A stretch of DNA of 64,000 bases. Origin: a bacterium BRH_c32 (GTDB taxonomy: Bacteria > Bacteroidota > Ignavibacteria > Ignavibacteriales > Melioribacteraceae). Positions 1 through 9,596 of the stretch are shown piece by piece. Each line of letters starts with the position of its first letter. The stretch's first letter is position 1. The notes under the pieces were generated by a model, which saw nothing but the letters and a program-made list of their open reading frames with translations, was not told where the DNA came from and ran no database searches. The stretch spans positions 107,018-171,017 of the forward strand of contig LOEU01000035.1 of the NCBI GenBank assembly GCA_001516025.1, in the 5' to 3' direction. Both the position numbers and the translations under genes were made by a program.

Positions 1-561
1 CAGAGAGTAGGAACAGGAGCGTGGTCTGTATCTAAGACTCAAAATTTATCTACATTTGCTCCCAACGGAATTATATATGTAGAAAGAGGAAATATTTATA
101 CAAAAGGTGTGGTAAACGGAAATATAACAATGGCGGCGACCAAGAAAGGAACAAGCGGTGCGGGGGGTGTTTATTTTGAGGATGATTTTACTTATGCTTC
201 GGATCCGCGAAGTAATCCCAATTCCGATGACTTAGCAGGTATTATTGCAGAAGAAACAATCAGGATACAATCAAATGCGAATACTCTGGGCAAGAGTATT
301 ACAACTATGGCTTCTATGTACTGCATGAATGGCACTATTGGTCCCGAAGATGGTCTCGTTGACCAAAATTTCTTAGGCAATTGGAATATATTTGGAGGAC
401 TGATTGCAAATGACTTAAGAGTAACGGCTAACTATAATAATGCCGGCAATCCATATAAGGGATTAAGATTTGTCCATAAGTATGACGAGCGGCTGCTTCT
501 AAAAGTGCCCCCATATTTTCCTCATACTAATAATTTTGAGGTAGTCTCTTGGTTTGAGTAA
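1..561 (+). CDS. C-terminal part of an exported protein, DUF4900-like (5' end outside the window)
   Basis: The frame is open from base 1 for 186 codons to a TAA at 559-561, so this is the 3' end of a longer gene. The visible protein is rich in Gly, Asn, Thr and aromatic residues. It has an IIYVERGNIYTKGVVNG stretch typical of repetitive, beta-rich exported proteins, and a closing segment with YDERLL, PPYFP and a terminal VVSWFE. This closing pattern resembles the end of the large pilin-like/DUF4900 proteins common in Ignavibacteria and Bacteroidota; that assignment is from memory of the family and is not proven. There is no T9SS sorting domain at the C-terminus. An internal GTG at 109 is not a convincing start because coding continues upstream of it. 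Confidence 0.7.
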   Translation, partial: QRVGTGAWSVSKTQNLSTFAPNGIIYVERGNIYTKGVVNGNITMAATKKGTSGAGGVYFEDDFTYASDPRSNPNSDDLAGIIAEETIRIQSNANTLGKSITTMASMYCMNGTIGPEDGLVDQNFLGNWNIFGGLIANDLRVTANYNNAGNPYKGLRFVHKYDERLLLKVPPYFPHTNNFEVVSWFE

Positions 562-702
562 GTAATAAATTTCCCGAATTCATCTCTTACTTCTTAAAGT
601 ACATTAATTCCGTTTATTGATAATGTGTTAATCCTACTATCTGACTCTTACTCTCCATTCTTTAATCATAAACAGAAAATCATGATAGGCGATTTTATTT
701 AG

Positions 703-2532
703 CTATTCAACTAATAAAAATAATTCCGCACTCATTGGATTTAGTTTCAATCTATAATCAGCTGGAATTTCTATCTCCGTTTCATTCATCAACGATTTAA
801 GTACTTTACTTTTACCAAAAACATTTTTCAACTCGGTTAAATCAATCTCTTGCTTGCGAGTATTGTTATTTATCGCACCCATTATTTTCTGATTATCTGT
901 GATTCTAAAATAAATATATGTTTCATTAACAGGAGGGACATGAATTGTCTTTCCGATAGAAAGAGCTTCATTGTTTTTTCTGATATGGATTAATTTAGAG
1001 ATAAAATCAAAAATATAATTTTCATATATATTTCTACCTTCTTTATCAAAAGCATTTCTTGAATCATTTTGAAATCCGCCCGGGAATGGAATTCTAAGTT
1101 CGCCATGGTCTTCAGTGCCAATCATTCCAATCTCTGAACCGTATAAAAAGCTTGGAATGCCGCGCATGGAGAAGAGCAGTGTATAAGTTATTTCTGCTTT
1201 TGCAATATTATCCTTTGCATAAAACAATATCCTTGCCACATCATGATTATCTATAAATGTAACGAGATTGGAAGGATCTTTATAAAGAAAATCATTTGTA
1301 AGTAATTCGTAAATTGAATAGATACCTTTGTTGCCTTGTAAGTAATTTACCAATACATCACGAAATCCAAAATCAGTAATTGCAGGAAGATTGGTATTAA
1401 AAGAGTCTCTATATAAATTATCTTTTTGGTAACCGGCTAAAAATTGCGGCTCTCCCGTCCAAACTTCACCTACTATATTTAGGTTTGGGTATTCATTCAT
1501 TATAGCCGCTGCCCAATCGGACATAAATTTCTGACCGCAATATGGATAAGTATCTTCTCTTACGCCATCAAGTCCGCTCGATTCAATCCACCAGATAGTA
1601 TTTTGAGTAATATATTTTTGAACGAATGGATTGTCGTGATTGAGATCGGGCATATAATCCGTAAACCAACCTTTTTCTATATGTTTTATTGTAGAACTAT
1701 CTGAATATAGATCGGTAAAAACCATTTTATGATGAGAGGCATTCAAATGATTTTCCGGCGAACCATTAATCCAGTTTTCCATTGGTAGATTATTCATCCA
1801 AGGATGATCTTTACTAAAATGATTAGCTACGTGATCGATAATTATTTTTATTCCTTTTGCGTGAGCTTTAATTACGAGTTCTTTATATAGAGCATTGCTG
1901 CCGAGACGTGGATCGATATTATAAAAATCAGTAGCCGCATATCCGTGATACGATCGGAAAGTATTATTCTCCACTAAAGGATTAATCCATAACGTGGTAA
2001 TTCCGAGATCTACAAAGTAATCTAATTTATCTATAAGCCCCTGAATATCTCCGCCATATCGCTTCTGTGTTTTCAAAGAATCAAATGGATCGTTATATCC
2101 TTCAATTTTATTATTAGATACGTCTCCATCTGAAAATCGATCCGGCATTACAAGATAAATTATATCCTTATTTGAAAAGCCCTGAAAGTTATTTTTATTA
2201 TTCTCACGCTCCAAAAAGGAATATTCAAATTTGGCTTTGTTGCTTCCTTTTTTTAATATCAATTCATATTTGCCCGGTTTCATTGTTTTGGGAATTGTGA
2301 TATCAATAAAAGAATAAGAAGAATTTTGTATTGGGTGAATCTTCTTTATTATCGGACCTTTTGGAGAGAACTCGGCACTAAAACCCGATAAATTATTCCC
2401 ATAAACCATTAGTTGGATAGAATTTAATTTCATTCCTGTCCACCAATTCAGCGGTTCGATTTTACTTATTGAGATATCTTGTGCCGATAAACTAAGTGTA
2501 AATAAAAAGAAAAATATTTTTAGCAACTTCAT
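703..2532 (-). CDS. Exported GH13 alpha-amylase / neopullulanase (SusA-like)
   Basis: Predicted to hydrolyse alpha-glucans or cyclomaltodextrins outside the cytoplasm. Residues 1-18 are a signal peptide ending in SAQ. Residues about 20-110 form a beta-sandwich like the cyclomaltodextrinase N-terminal domain. The GH13 barrel follows: region I DHVANH at 233-238, nucleophile D327 in REDTYPY, acid/base E356 in IVGEVWTG, and D431 in FIDNHD. A short C-terminal beta domain closes the protein. The length (609) and the REDTYPY form of region II match SusA-type neopullulanases of Bacteroidota. The signal peptide suggests a periplasmic enzyme, since there is no T9SS tag and no lipobox. It lies 9 bases downstream of the DUF5686 gene on the same strand, so the two are probably cotranscribed. 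A second, T9SS-tagged amylase is at 27256-30183. Confidence 0.93.
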   Translation of the reverse strand: MKLLKIFFFLFTLSLSAQDISISKIEPLNWWTGMKLNSIQLMVYGNNLSGFSAEFSPKGPIIKKIHPIQNSSYSFIDITIPKTMKPGKYELILKKGSNKAKFEYSFLERENNKNNFQGFSNKDIIYLVMPDRFSDGDVSNNKIEGYNDPFDSLKTQKRYGGDIQGLIDKLDYFVDLGITTLWINPLVENNTFRSYHGYAATDFYNIDPRLGSNALYKELVIKAHAKGIKIIIDHVANHFSKDHPWMNNLPMENWINGSPENHLNASHHKMVFTDLYSDSSTIKHIEKGWFTDYMPDLNHDNPFVQKYITQNTIWWIESSGLDGVREDTYPYCGQKFMSDWAAAIMNEYPNLNIVGEVWTGEPQFLAGYQKDNLYRDSFNTNLPAITDFGFRDVLVNYLQGNKGIYSIYELLTNDFLYKDPSNLVTFIDNHDVARILFYAKDNIAKAEITYTLLFSMRGIPSFLYGSEIGMIGTEDHGELRIPFPGGFQNDSRNAFDKEGRNIYENYIFDFISKLIHIRKNNEALSIGKTIHVPPVNETYIYFRITDNQKIMGAINNNTRKQEIDLTELKNVFGKSKVLKSLMNETEIEIPADYRLKLNPMSAELFLLVE

Positions 2533-2541
2533 AAAAATCCT

Positions 2542-4986
2542 TTATAAAACAAAAGTATTTAGAGAAAATACAAAATTATTATAACCAAAATGATTGAGTT
2601 TCCAAGTGAATTCCATTTTCATAGGGATAAGTATTTGACCAATACCAAAACCTGCTTCCATAAATGAGCTAGTAAATTCAGTTGCCTTATTAATATATGG
2701 CATCTGATAACCATCGTTTAATGCTAGTCTATTCATCTCTTTGCTTTCATTTGAAATAGAGGACCAACCGATATTAAAATGGAATGAGAGTAATAGCTGA
2801 AGATCTTTTAATACAGGAACATTAAGGAAGCGGAATAATTCATCGTTAATATTGTGTTCAACATTCAAAGAAAAAACTTGATCTCCGAAGACTTCACCAA
2901 TGCGAAGAGTACGGAATGTAAAATTTTTACCGCCGCTTTCGATATTCCCCGCAAGAGCACGCATCATCTGAATCGGAACACGCCCGTTTGAAAATAGCAG
3001 ATTGGTATTAACTGTAAAATTTGTAGATCGATAACCGGGAATAAATGCATAAAAATTTGAATTGTATTGCTGATAAGAATTTTGACCTAGAGAAGAAGTA
3101 AAAATACCGCTTAGTAAGAAGAACGGATCTCCGAATGCTGTTCTTCTCCTAAAATATCCATCCTCGATATATTTTCTGAAGTCTAAAGTGAATGAACCCG
3201 TAATGGCAATATCATTGACCGGAGTAATTAATCTATTTTCTCTATAAGTTTTTTGCTTGTTAAAAAGAGAGAAATCAGAATTATTATACGCATTCTGATC
3301 TTCGCGATAGAAAAATCCTGTGCCTAATTTTAGAACCGAAAATATTTGTTCATCGATAGAAAAATCAATTCCTCGCGTATAATAATAATCCCTGAAATCA
3401 ACTTTAGTTATCCAACTTAGTGCGGTCGAAGTTAATTTATTATATCGAGTTGATTCGCCAAAAAGATCGGTGATTTTATTATATAAACTAAGATTAATTT
3501 CTCCTGTTCTATATTCACCTATATAATATTGTGCATTTAGGTCTTGCTTGAATTTTTTATCTGAAAAACCGTAAGAAAATTCTGTTGACCAATTAAAACG
3601 TTTTTGGGAAATATTCTGACCAAAGAATCCGAAATCGAGCGCATGTCCTTCGATCCTATTAAAATGATATAGCCCCATTAAACCAGTGAATGAATAGTTA
3701 TCATCCAGATTAAGGCGAGTGGAGAAGAACGAAAAATTATCCCAAAAGGTACGTGGAATAGATTCTACGCTATCGATCCTTGCATAAGCTTTTATCTCAT
3801 CGAGAGTATTGGGAATAGTTTGAGTGCTCTTCCAGTATGTTGAATCTTTTTTATCTGCATCAGGAAGAACTCTTATAAGAGCCATATCAAATTTATCCTC
3901 GGGAATTTGAGAATTAATTTCGTAATCGAAGAAAATTGAATTTAATTCAAAACCGAATTTTGCTATCCCTAAAACATTCCCCTCTGCAAAAATATGATAA
4001 TCGATGGGCATTGAGATATTGTCTTTATATAATTGGAACTGCTGAAAGATATTTACATTATCAAATATACCGCCGGGATTTGCTGCGCGATTAAGAAAAA
4101 CTTCTAATTTCTCCAAATTGAAAGTCCTATCCGCGATATAAATAGTTCCATAGAAACCGGGATCGGAGCGGTCTTTAGTTTCAAAATAGATCTGATAGAC
4201 CGCTCTATTATCATAAGCTAAGGTATCCTTCAGATCGAAGTAATAATAATCAAGAGCATCTTCGGAGATGGGACTTGTCAATTGCTTACCAAAGAACTTA
4301 ATATCATCGGTATAAAAATTTTGGATTAATCTTCCACCGGTAAGAATATTTATTGATGATGGTGTATTCGAGCTTTGTTTACGTGCTAAGATTTCGTCTT
4401 TATATGAAGAGGGTTTTTGGAAATAACCGATACTTTCATTTTCGATAATGCCGGTAATTTTAAGTGCTCCTGTATCTCTGGTTGTAATACCCAAACTTAC
4501 GCTACGGTCTTGAGCCGAAATGTTTTGAGTGGTTTTTATAAGACCCTTTGTGTAAGCGCGAAAAATATATGAATCAAGTTTTTCTTCTCTCTCTTTTTTT
4601 GCTTTCATTGCACGGCGAATAATTTCATTCGCGGGATTTTCTTTCGGTAATACTGTTACTTCAGGTAAATTTATCGATATCCGTTCTAAGGGAATCATTA
4701 AGTTTTTGTTGGCATTAAGATTCACATTAATCGAATCGGACTTATATCCTATAAATGAAATAATAATAGTATAATTATCGGGCTTTAGTCGAAGCTCAAA
4801 ATCTCCTTCGATATTTGAAGCTGTCCCGATTGAGGAATTACTTATCCTAATATTTGCAAAGCTTAAAGCCACGCCATCGGCTTTGTCTAATACTTTCCCC
4901 TTTAGTGAGAGTTGTTGTGCATTTATATTTGTAAGTGAGAAAAACAGAAAAAATAGAATTAAAAAACAAGTGGGATTTCTTTTCAT
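2542..4986 (-). CDS. Outer-membrane protein with carboxypeptidase-regulatory-like domain and DUF5686 barrel
   Basis: Residues 1-23 are a signal peptide. Residues about 27-112 form a CarboxypepD_reg-like beta-sandwich (LKGKVLDKADG...IGTASNIEGDFEL...FIGYKSDSI) like those at the N-terminus of TonB-dependent receptors. From about 118 onward the protein has the DUF5686 pattern, beginning with EIIRRAMKAKKE, then a long run of alternating hydrophobic strands ending in FSLNTFVL, as expected of an outer-membrane barrel. There is no TonB plug, so it is not a SusC-type receptor. DUF5686 proteins are widespread in Bacteroidota and have no settled function. It is upstream of the GH13 gene on the same strand. 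Its start at 4986 faces the divergent gene at 5082 across 95 bases. Confidence 0.88.
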   Translation of the reverse strand: MKRNPTCFLILFFLFFSLTNINAQQLSLKGKVLDKADGVALSFANIRISNSSIGTASNIEGDFELRLKPDNYTIIISFIGYKSDSINVNLNANKNLMIPLERISINLPEVTVLPKENPANEIIRRAMKAKKEREEKLDSYIFRAYTKGLIKTTQNISAQDRSVSLGITTRDTGALKITGIIENESIGYFQKPSSYKDEILARKQSSNTPSSINILTGGRLIQNFYTDDIKFFGKQLTSPISEDALDYYYFDLKDTLAYDNRAVYQIYFETKDRSDPGFYGTIYIADRTFNLEKLEVFLNRAANPGGIFDNVNIFQQFQLYKDNISMPIDYHIFAEGNVLGIAKFGFELNSIFFDYEINSQIPEDKFDMALIRVLPDADKKDSTYWKSTQTIPNTLDEIKAYARIDSVESIPRTFWDNFSFFSTRLNLDDNYSFTGLMGLYHFNRIEGHALDFGFFGQNISQKRFNWSTEFSYGFSDKKFKQDLNAQYYIGEYRTGEINLSLYNKITDLFGESTRYNKLTSTALSWITKVDFRDYYYTRGIDFSIDEQIFSVLKLGTGFFYREDQNAYNNSDFSLFNKQKTYRENRLITPVNDIAITGSFTLDFRKYIEDGYFRRRTAFGDPFFLLSGIFTSSLGQNSYQQYNSNFYAFIPGYRSTNFTVNTNLLFSNGRVPIQMMRALAGNIESGGKNFTFRTLRIGEVFGDQVFSLNVEHNINDELFRFLNVPVLKDLQLLLSFHFNIGWSSISNESKEMNRLALNDGYQMPYINKATEFTSSFMEAGFGIGQILIPMKMEFTWKLNHFGYNNFVFSLNTFVL

Positions 4987-5081
4987 ATATTGGTCTCATG
5001 GTTTAAGTAAAAATATAACATTTTACCGATATTTGTAAACTTATTGAACAGTTAATATGTTTCCATAAGAAAGGAGATTTT

Positions 5082-5978
5082 ATGAAAAAAATAATTATAA
5101 CAGGGATAACAGGCTTAATAGGGAAAAATATAGCGAATAAACTTCTTAATATGGGCTATTCTGTCGTAGGAGTTACACGAGATCCGGAAAAGGCAATGCG
5201 TAAGATTATTGGATTAACGAAATGTATTAATTGGAATGAGAAGGATTTAGCCGAAGAAATTAACGGTTCGCATGGAGTGATTCATCTCGCCGGAGAAAAT
5301 GTTATGGGTCGGAGATGGGACGACGAACATAAATCTAAAATTCTTAATAGCCGAGTGGATACAACAAAGAAAATAGTGGGAATAATAAATTCAGTGACTC
5401 AAAAGCCGAATGTATATCTAGGGGCTTCTGCTATTGGATATTATGGAGTTGAAGCCCATGAGTGTGATGAATATTCAAATAAGGGAAATGATTTCTTGAG
5501 TGATGTGGTATCTAAATGGGAAGATGCTTCAGAATCTTTAATTGAAGTAAGAAGAGTATTAGTAAGAATAGGCATTGTTTTAGATAAGGATGAAGGAGCT
5601 CTTTCGTCTATGGTAGTACCCTTTAAGTTTTTTGTCGGCGGACCAATCGGTTCTGGTGAGCAGCCTTTTCCATGGATACATATCGATGATATTACAAATC
5701 TTTTTATATACGCTCTTAAAAATGAGCTATCGGGAATTTATAATGGAGTCTCTCCGGAATCGGTTACATTAAAACAATTCAGCATTGAACTTGGTAATGT
5801 AATGCACCGCCCTTCTTTTATGAAAGTGCCGGAATTTATAATAAAAGTTTTATATGGAGAAGGAGCCGATAACGTATTAAAGGGAGTGAAGGTAATTCCT
5901 AAAAGGACTTTGGAGAGCGGATTTAAATTTAAGTTTGCTTCTCTTCGCAATACTCTGCAAATGATTTTAAATCAATAA
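5082..5978 (+). CDS. TIGR01777-family NAD(P)-binding epimerase-like protein
   Basis: An extended short-chain dehydrogenase-like protein of 298 residues. The Rossmann motif GITGLIG is at residues 8-14, the strand-4 motif VIHLAGENV at about 67-74, and SAIGYYG at about 116-122. The C-terminal part has the small DUF1731 domain seen in this family (YfcH in E. coli, SDR39U1 in animals). The substrate is not known for the family. It precedes an ICMT-like gene and a peptidoglycan amidase on the same strand with almost no spacing, so the three probably share a transcript. The ATG at 5082 follows a GAAAGGAG-type ribosome binding site at about 5068-5075. Confidence 0.92.
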   Translation: MKKIIITGITGLIGKNIANKLLNMGYSVVGVTRDPEKAMRKIIGLTKCINWNEKDLAEEINGSHGVIHLAGENVMGRRWDDEHKSKILNSRVDTTKKIVGIINSVTQKPNVYLGASAIGYYGVEAHECDEYSNKGNDFLSDVVSKWEDASESLIEVRRVLVRIGIVLDKDEGALSSMVVPFKFFVGGPIGSGEQPFPWIHIDDITNLFIYALKNELSGIYNGVSPESVTLKQFSIELGNVMHRPSFMKVPEFIIKVLYGEGADNVLKGVKVIPKRTLESGFKFKFASLRNTLQMILNQ

Positions 5979-6016
5979 AGTTGTTATATTACCGAATTAA
6001 TTGTGGAGTTTATTCA

Positions 6017-6604
6017 ATGGATCCGATTAATATAATTTTATTAATCAATTTAGTTGTTACAATGAGCGCTAATGCATCGGCTGCTAAGAAGGGTGTAAGA
6101 ATTTCGGTATTAAAAGTAACAGAGCGTCCGGAATCATTTCTTCAAAAACTGCCTCCGAATACTTCTGCCCTTATCTTAATTTTAACTATCGTAGGTGCAT
6201 TCAATGTTTTAGTATTGCCGGAAGCATTCAAAGAGCAATACGCAATCTGGCGATATATTGGTCTGGCTATTTATATAATATTCTCTTGGATTCAAGTTAT
6301 TTCATTTAAAGAATTAGGCAATAGCTATGCTCAAGACGTTGTAATTCTTAAAGAACATAAATTAATTGAGTCGGGTATTTATAAATATATTCGTCATCCT
6401 CAATATTTATCTCAATTCCTTAGCGATCTCGGAGCAGGTATTGCTCTTCTTAGTTTTATTATTGTCCCGTTGGTAATATTGGTCGAACTCCCTTTATTTA
6501 TAATGCGGGCATTTTTAGAAGAGAAAATTCTATTAAAGCATTTCAAAGAAAATTTCATTGCGTATAAAAAGAAAAGCAAATTTATGATTCCATTCATCGG
6601 ATAA
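6017..6604 (+). CDS. ICMT/PEMT-like integral membrane methyltransferase
   Basis: A membrane protein with about five hydrophobic helices and the signature RHPQY at residues 126-130, which in isoprenylcysteine carboxyl methyltransferase-like and phospholipid methyltransferase-like families helps bind SAM. It is followed by the usual hydrophobic block and an EEK...FKENFIAYKKK tail. I chose the ATG at 6017 because GGAG lies 8 bases upstream and the protein then opens with MDPINIILLINL. The frame can be extended to a TTG at 5981 right after the preceding stop, but that adds 12 polar residues with no ribosome site. The methyl acceptor is unknown; bacterial members act on various lipids or small molecules. 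Confidence 0.85.
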   Translation: MDPINIILLINLVVTMSANASAAKKGVRISVLKVTERPESFLQKLPPNTSALILILTIVGAFNVLVLPEAFKEQYAIWRYIGLAIYIIFSWIQVISFKELGNSYAQDVVILKEHKLIESGIYKYIRHPQYLSQFLSDLGAGIALLSFIIVPLVILVELPLFIMRAFLEEKILLKHFKENFIAYKKKSKFMIPFIG

Positions 6605-6605
6605 T

Positions 6606-8363
6606 ATGAAAAAATTTCTATTCATATATATATTGATTTTACTTTCTTCTTCTATCGAAGCACAGCGGCTTTATAAAATAAGCGTGGATAATAATGGTGT
6701 CCCCTCCACTCTCTCATTTGTTGTCAGAGAAGGTGTAACATTTGTTTCGCTTAAAGAAATGTCCACACTTCTGAATGCCGGGATATATGTAAATGAAGAA
6801 TCCAAAAAAATGGAATTAAAATTTGCGGATTATAGGATTAAGTTCACCGGAAGGAATCAATATGTAGTTGTTGCCGGACGGGCAATTGATTCTCAAGATG
6901 AAGCATTATTTCAACTGCCTATTTCTACTATGATTATTGGTGAGGATATCTTCGTACCTCTTGCATATAGCATCGATTATTTTTCTCTCGGTTATGGCAA
7001 GCAACTTTCTTTTAATGAATCTGCAAAGCAATTGAATATAACTTCTAAAAAATATAATCCCGGTACTATGTTTGTGGATTTAAGTAAACCCGACAATGAA
7101 ACTGCAAGAAAGGATATTAAGAAATCATCTTCTGATGAAACATCTAGTCTTTCATTAAAGGCACCTACTAATCCCGTAGCTGTTACTCCGACAATTCAGA
7201 ACCCTGCTCACGGCACGGTTCCTAATCCTAATTCTACAAGCGGATCAAAAACAGTTTCGAAGCCTGCTCCTAAATCTGCTGAAGCATTAAAATATAATAT
7301 TTATGGTGCAAGTATTGAAGAAAAAGCTAATGGTACGATGATTCGCTTTAATACTTCTAAAAGAATTAATACTCCTCGTCATTCGATAAGCGATGGCAAG
7401 CTCCACCTATTTTTAACGAGAACCTCAATCGTTCCCGGCATCGTGAGCTTTATTGAACCAACAGGATTAATAAAAAAAGTTACTCTTAAGAATTCAGGCA
7501 ATAATAATTGGCAATTCGTTTTTGACCTTAAAGAAGGTTATTCGAGAAGTGAAGCATTTTTTGATGTTGAGACCGGAGACTTACTTGTAACCGTTCATAA
7601 CAATCTTTTTGAAGGGACTACAAATAAAGCCGAGATTGACGAAGTAAAAACAAAATGGAATTTTGATGCAATTGTGATTGATGCAGGACATGGAGGGAAG
7701 GATCCGGGTGCAATCGGCATTACAGGAGTAAAAGAGAAAGATATTAATCTTGCTATTGCTCTTAAACTTGGTGCATTGATTAAGAAAAATCTTCCTGATG
7801 TAAGAGTAATTTATACACGGAGTACGGATCAGTTTATCGAACTATATCGCCGCGGTAAAATTGCGAATGAAAATAACGGGAAATTATTTATCTCTATTCA
7901 TTGTAATTCTTCTGCCCAGAAGCCAAGCAATAGAAGGGGTTTTGAAGTCTATCTGCTCCGACCGGGACGTACGAAAGAGGCAATTGCAATTGCAGAATTT
8001 GAAAATAGTGTAATCCAATATGAAAATGATCCGAATAAATACCAAAAATTGACTGATGAGAATTTTATTCTTGTGAGCATGGCGCATTCTCAATATATGC
8101 GTTATTCCGAAAAATTTTCAGATATATTAAATACTCAATGGAAAAAGGGAGTATCTAATCCTTCTTACGGAATTAAACAGGCGGGGTTTTTTGTACTTGT
8201 TGGTGCATCAATGCCGAGTGTATTGATAGAAACAGGTTTCTTGTCTAATTACGAAGATGAAGCATTCTTAAATAGCAAAAAAGGGCAGGATCAGATTTCA
8301 AAAGCAATTCTCGAATCAGTTATAAATTATAAAACTTATTACGATTCTCAGGTAAGCGAATAA
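6606..8363 (+). CDS. N-acetylmuramoyl-L-alanine amidase (Amidase_3) with stalk and AMIN-like domains
   Basis: Cleaves the bond between muramic acid and the peptide stem of peptidoglycan, probably during cell separation. A signal peptide covers residues 1-20. Residues about 22-150 resemble the copper-amine-oxidase N-terminal-like domain found in wall-binding proteins. A Pro/Ser/Thr-rich linker spans about 160-225. An AMIN-like beta domain occupies about 229-332. The zinc amidase domain runs from about 353, with candidate zinc ligands H362 (DAGHGG), E377 (GVKEKDINL) and H432 (SIHCNS), and catalytic E542 (LIETGF). All key residues are present. The ATG is 1 base after the preceding stop codon, so it is translationally close to the ICMT-like gene. 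Confidence 0.95.
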   Translation: MKKFLFIYILILLSSSIEAQRLYKISVDNNGVPSTLSFVVREGVTFVSLKEMSTLLNAGIYVNEESKKMELKFADYRIKFTGRNQYVVVAGRAIDSQDEALFQLPISTMIIGEDIFVPLAYSIDYFSLGYGKQLSFNESAKQLNITSKKYNPGTMFVDLSKPDNETARKDIKKSSSDETSSLSLKAPTNPVAVTPTIQNPAHGTVPNPNSTSGSKTVSKPAPKSAEALKYNIYGASIEEKANGTMIRFNTSKRINTPRHSISDGKLHLFLTRTSIVPGIVSFIEPTGLIKKVTLKNSGNNNWQFVFDLKEGYSRSEAFFDVETGDLLVTVHNNLFEGTTNKAEIDEVKTKWNFDAIVIDAGHGGKDPGAIGITGVKEKDINLAIALKLGALIKKNLPDVRVIYTRSTDQFIELYRRGKIANENNGKLFISIHCNSSAQKPSNRRGFEVYLLRPGRTKEAIAIAEFENSVIQYENDPNKYQKLTDENFILVSMAHSQYMRYSEKFSDILNTQWKKGVSNPSYGIKQAGFFVLVGASMPSVLIETGFLSNYEDEAFLNSKKGQDQISKAILESVINYKTYYDSQVSE

Positions 8364-8414
8364 AAAATTCCTTCAAACAACCGAGTTTCAAATGGAGAAG
8401 TTATTTGAAGGAAT
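8361..8414 (-). terminator. Possible terminator of the cytochrome c gene
   Basis: Two perfect 11-base arms (8367-8377 and 8404-8414, ATTCCTTCAAA and its complement) enclose a 26-base loop. Read on the minus strand, the hairpin is followed by TTTTTTATT, as in an intrinsic terminator. The long loop weakens the call. The T run overlaps the end of the convergent amidase gene. Confidence 0.5.
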
Positions 8415-8451
8415 AAGAATTTCGTGCTGCACTAATGTTTTAGCGAAATAT

Positions 8452-8871
8452 CTATTTAGTTAAAAGGAAATCGGCAATTTTACCGAGGTCTTTTACGTCA
8501 ACATTCCCATAAGAAGGCATAATGCTTCTATATTGTGCTTTGTAAGCTTCAAAACGTTTATCACCGCTATATGAAGATGGATTACGTAAATAGTTTATTA
8601 AACCATCTCTATCCCAATGATCTTTTAAGGATGCTAATGCCGGAGCCAGTGTAGTTCCATTAAAATCTTCTCCATGACAGGATTGACATCCGTTTTTTTC
8701 AATTAAAACAAGTCCTTCGGGTTTATTCGATTGCTCTTTATTTTCTTCTCCCATATAGACATTATCTTCGGGAATCATGGATACTTCGTCTTTTTGAGTT
8801 AATCTCCCGATAATAAAGATAATTAAGAAAAGTCCCAGAAAAGCTGCTACCCATTTTTGTGCATTTGTCAT
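8452..8871 (-). CDS. Membrane-anchored monoheme cytochrome c
   Basis: Residues about 7-23 form one uncleaved membrane helix, then an acidic linker to about 52, then a class I cytochrome c domain. The heme motif is CQSCH at 62-66 and the likely sixth ligand is M118 in SIMPSYG, followed by DVKDLGKIADFLLTK, the typical last helix. It probably carries electrons on the periplasmic face of the inner membrane. No oxidase genes are adjacent, so its partner is unknown. A matching terminator (8361-8414) and promoter (8908-8938) suggest it is transcribed alone. Confidence 0.9.
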   Translation of the reverse strand: MTNAQKWVAAFLGLFLIIFIIGRLTQKDEVSMIPEDNVYMGEENKEQSNKPEGLVLIEKNGCQSCHGEDFNGTTLAPALASLKDHWDRDGLINYLRNPSSYSGDKRFEAYKAQYRSIMPSYGNVDVKDLGKIADFLLTK

Positions 8872-8907
8872 TACGTTAGTATTCCTTTCAAATTAATTGC
8901 TTGAATA

Positions 8908-8938
8908 CAAAGTTAAAATTAAAGAACGCAATTTACAA
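8908..8938 (-). promoter_or_regulatory. Candidate Bacteroidota-type promoter of the cytochrome c gene
   Basis: On the minus strand, TTG at 8936-8938 is followed after 20 bases by TAACTTTG at 8908-8915, fitting the TTG...TAnnTTTG pattern of the Bacteroidota primary sigma factor. The box ends 36 bases before the start codon at 8871. Confidence 0.45.
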
Positions 8939-9048
8939 GCAAGGGAGAAATTAATACCGGACAAGAAGTCCAGAAATCGGGTAATTCACTTTAGGGTAAT
9001 CAATATTTTTCGTAAATTATAGCTTAAATTTTAAGAAAGTGAGTAAAT

Positions 9049-9540
9049 ATGACGTTTTATCCAGCATTAGTAACCATACATATAATGTTCGCCGGTATCT
9101 GGTTAGCAAATTTTTTAAGTGATTATATTCTAAGGAGTTACATAAAAAGTAACCGGATGAAATTTGGTGAAAGAAAATTTATTAAACTATACCTTAACTA
9201 TATAAATATCATAGGTATTGTAGGTTCAATGGGAATTCTAATTACGGGTATATTGGTGGTACTGCTTAATCCCGGATTTGAATTCTTTCAAGTTACGGCT
9301 AATCATTGGCTAATAACCAAACAAGTAATTATGGTATTTATTCTCTTTATTATCGGAGCGAAAGTAATACCCGCAGCAAAAAGGGTGAGACTAGAATTAG
9401 GAGAAAATTTGGAAAATAGTGAGACCTTAAAGCCGGTGGTTTATGAGAATTTAAAGAAACTTTACAGGTTAAATAGTCTTATTAATCTATTGGTGATTAT
9501 AAATATACTGCTTGCTTTAAGCAGGCATTTTATGGGTTAA
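9049..9540 (+). CDS. Small four-helix membrane protein of unknown function
   Basis: A 163-residue protein with four predicted membrane helices at about 5-25, 50-75, 87-107 and 140-158, and a charged segment between helices 3 and 4. Helix 1 carries a histidine in VTIHIMFAGIWLANF and the protein ends in LSRHFMG. The topology and histidines recall DUF2269/CopD-like membrane proteins, but I cannot assign a family with certainty. It precedes dxr by 56 bases on the same strand. Confidence 0.75.
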   Translation: MTFYPALVTIHIMFAGIWLANFLSDYILRSYIKSNRMKFGERKFIKLYLNYINIIGIVGSMGILITGILVVLLNPGFEFFQVTANHWLITKQVIMVFILFIIGAKVIPAAKRVRLELGENLENSETLKPVVYENLKKLYRLNSLINLLVIINILLALSRHFMG

Positions 9541-9596
9541 AGCTTACTTTTAATTATAATTATATTTAATATTGTAGTTTACCCTTTGAGAAAAAA

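Noticed and set aside
7884..8093. Minus-strand open frame inside the amidase gene
   Set aside because: It is a shadow of a conserved coding region with all zinc-amidase motifs in the other frame.
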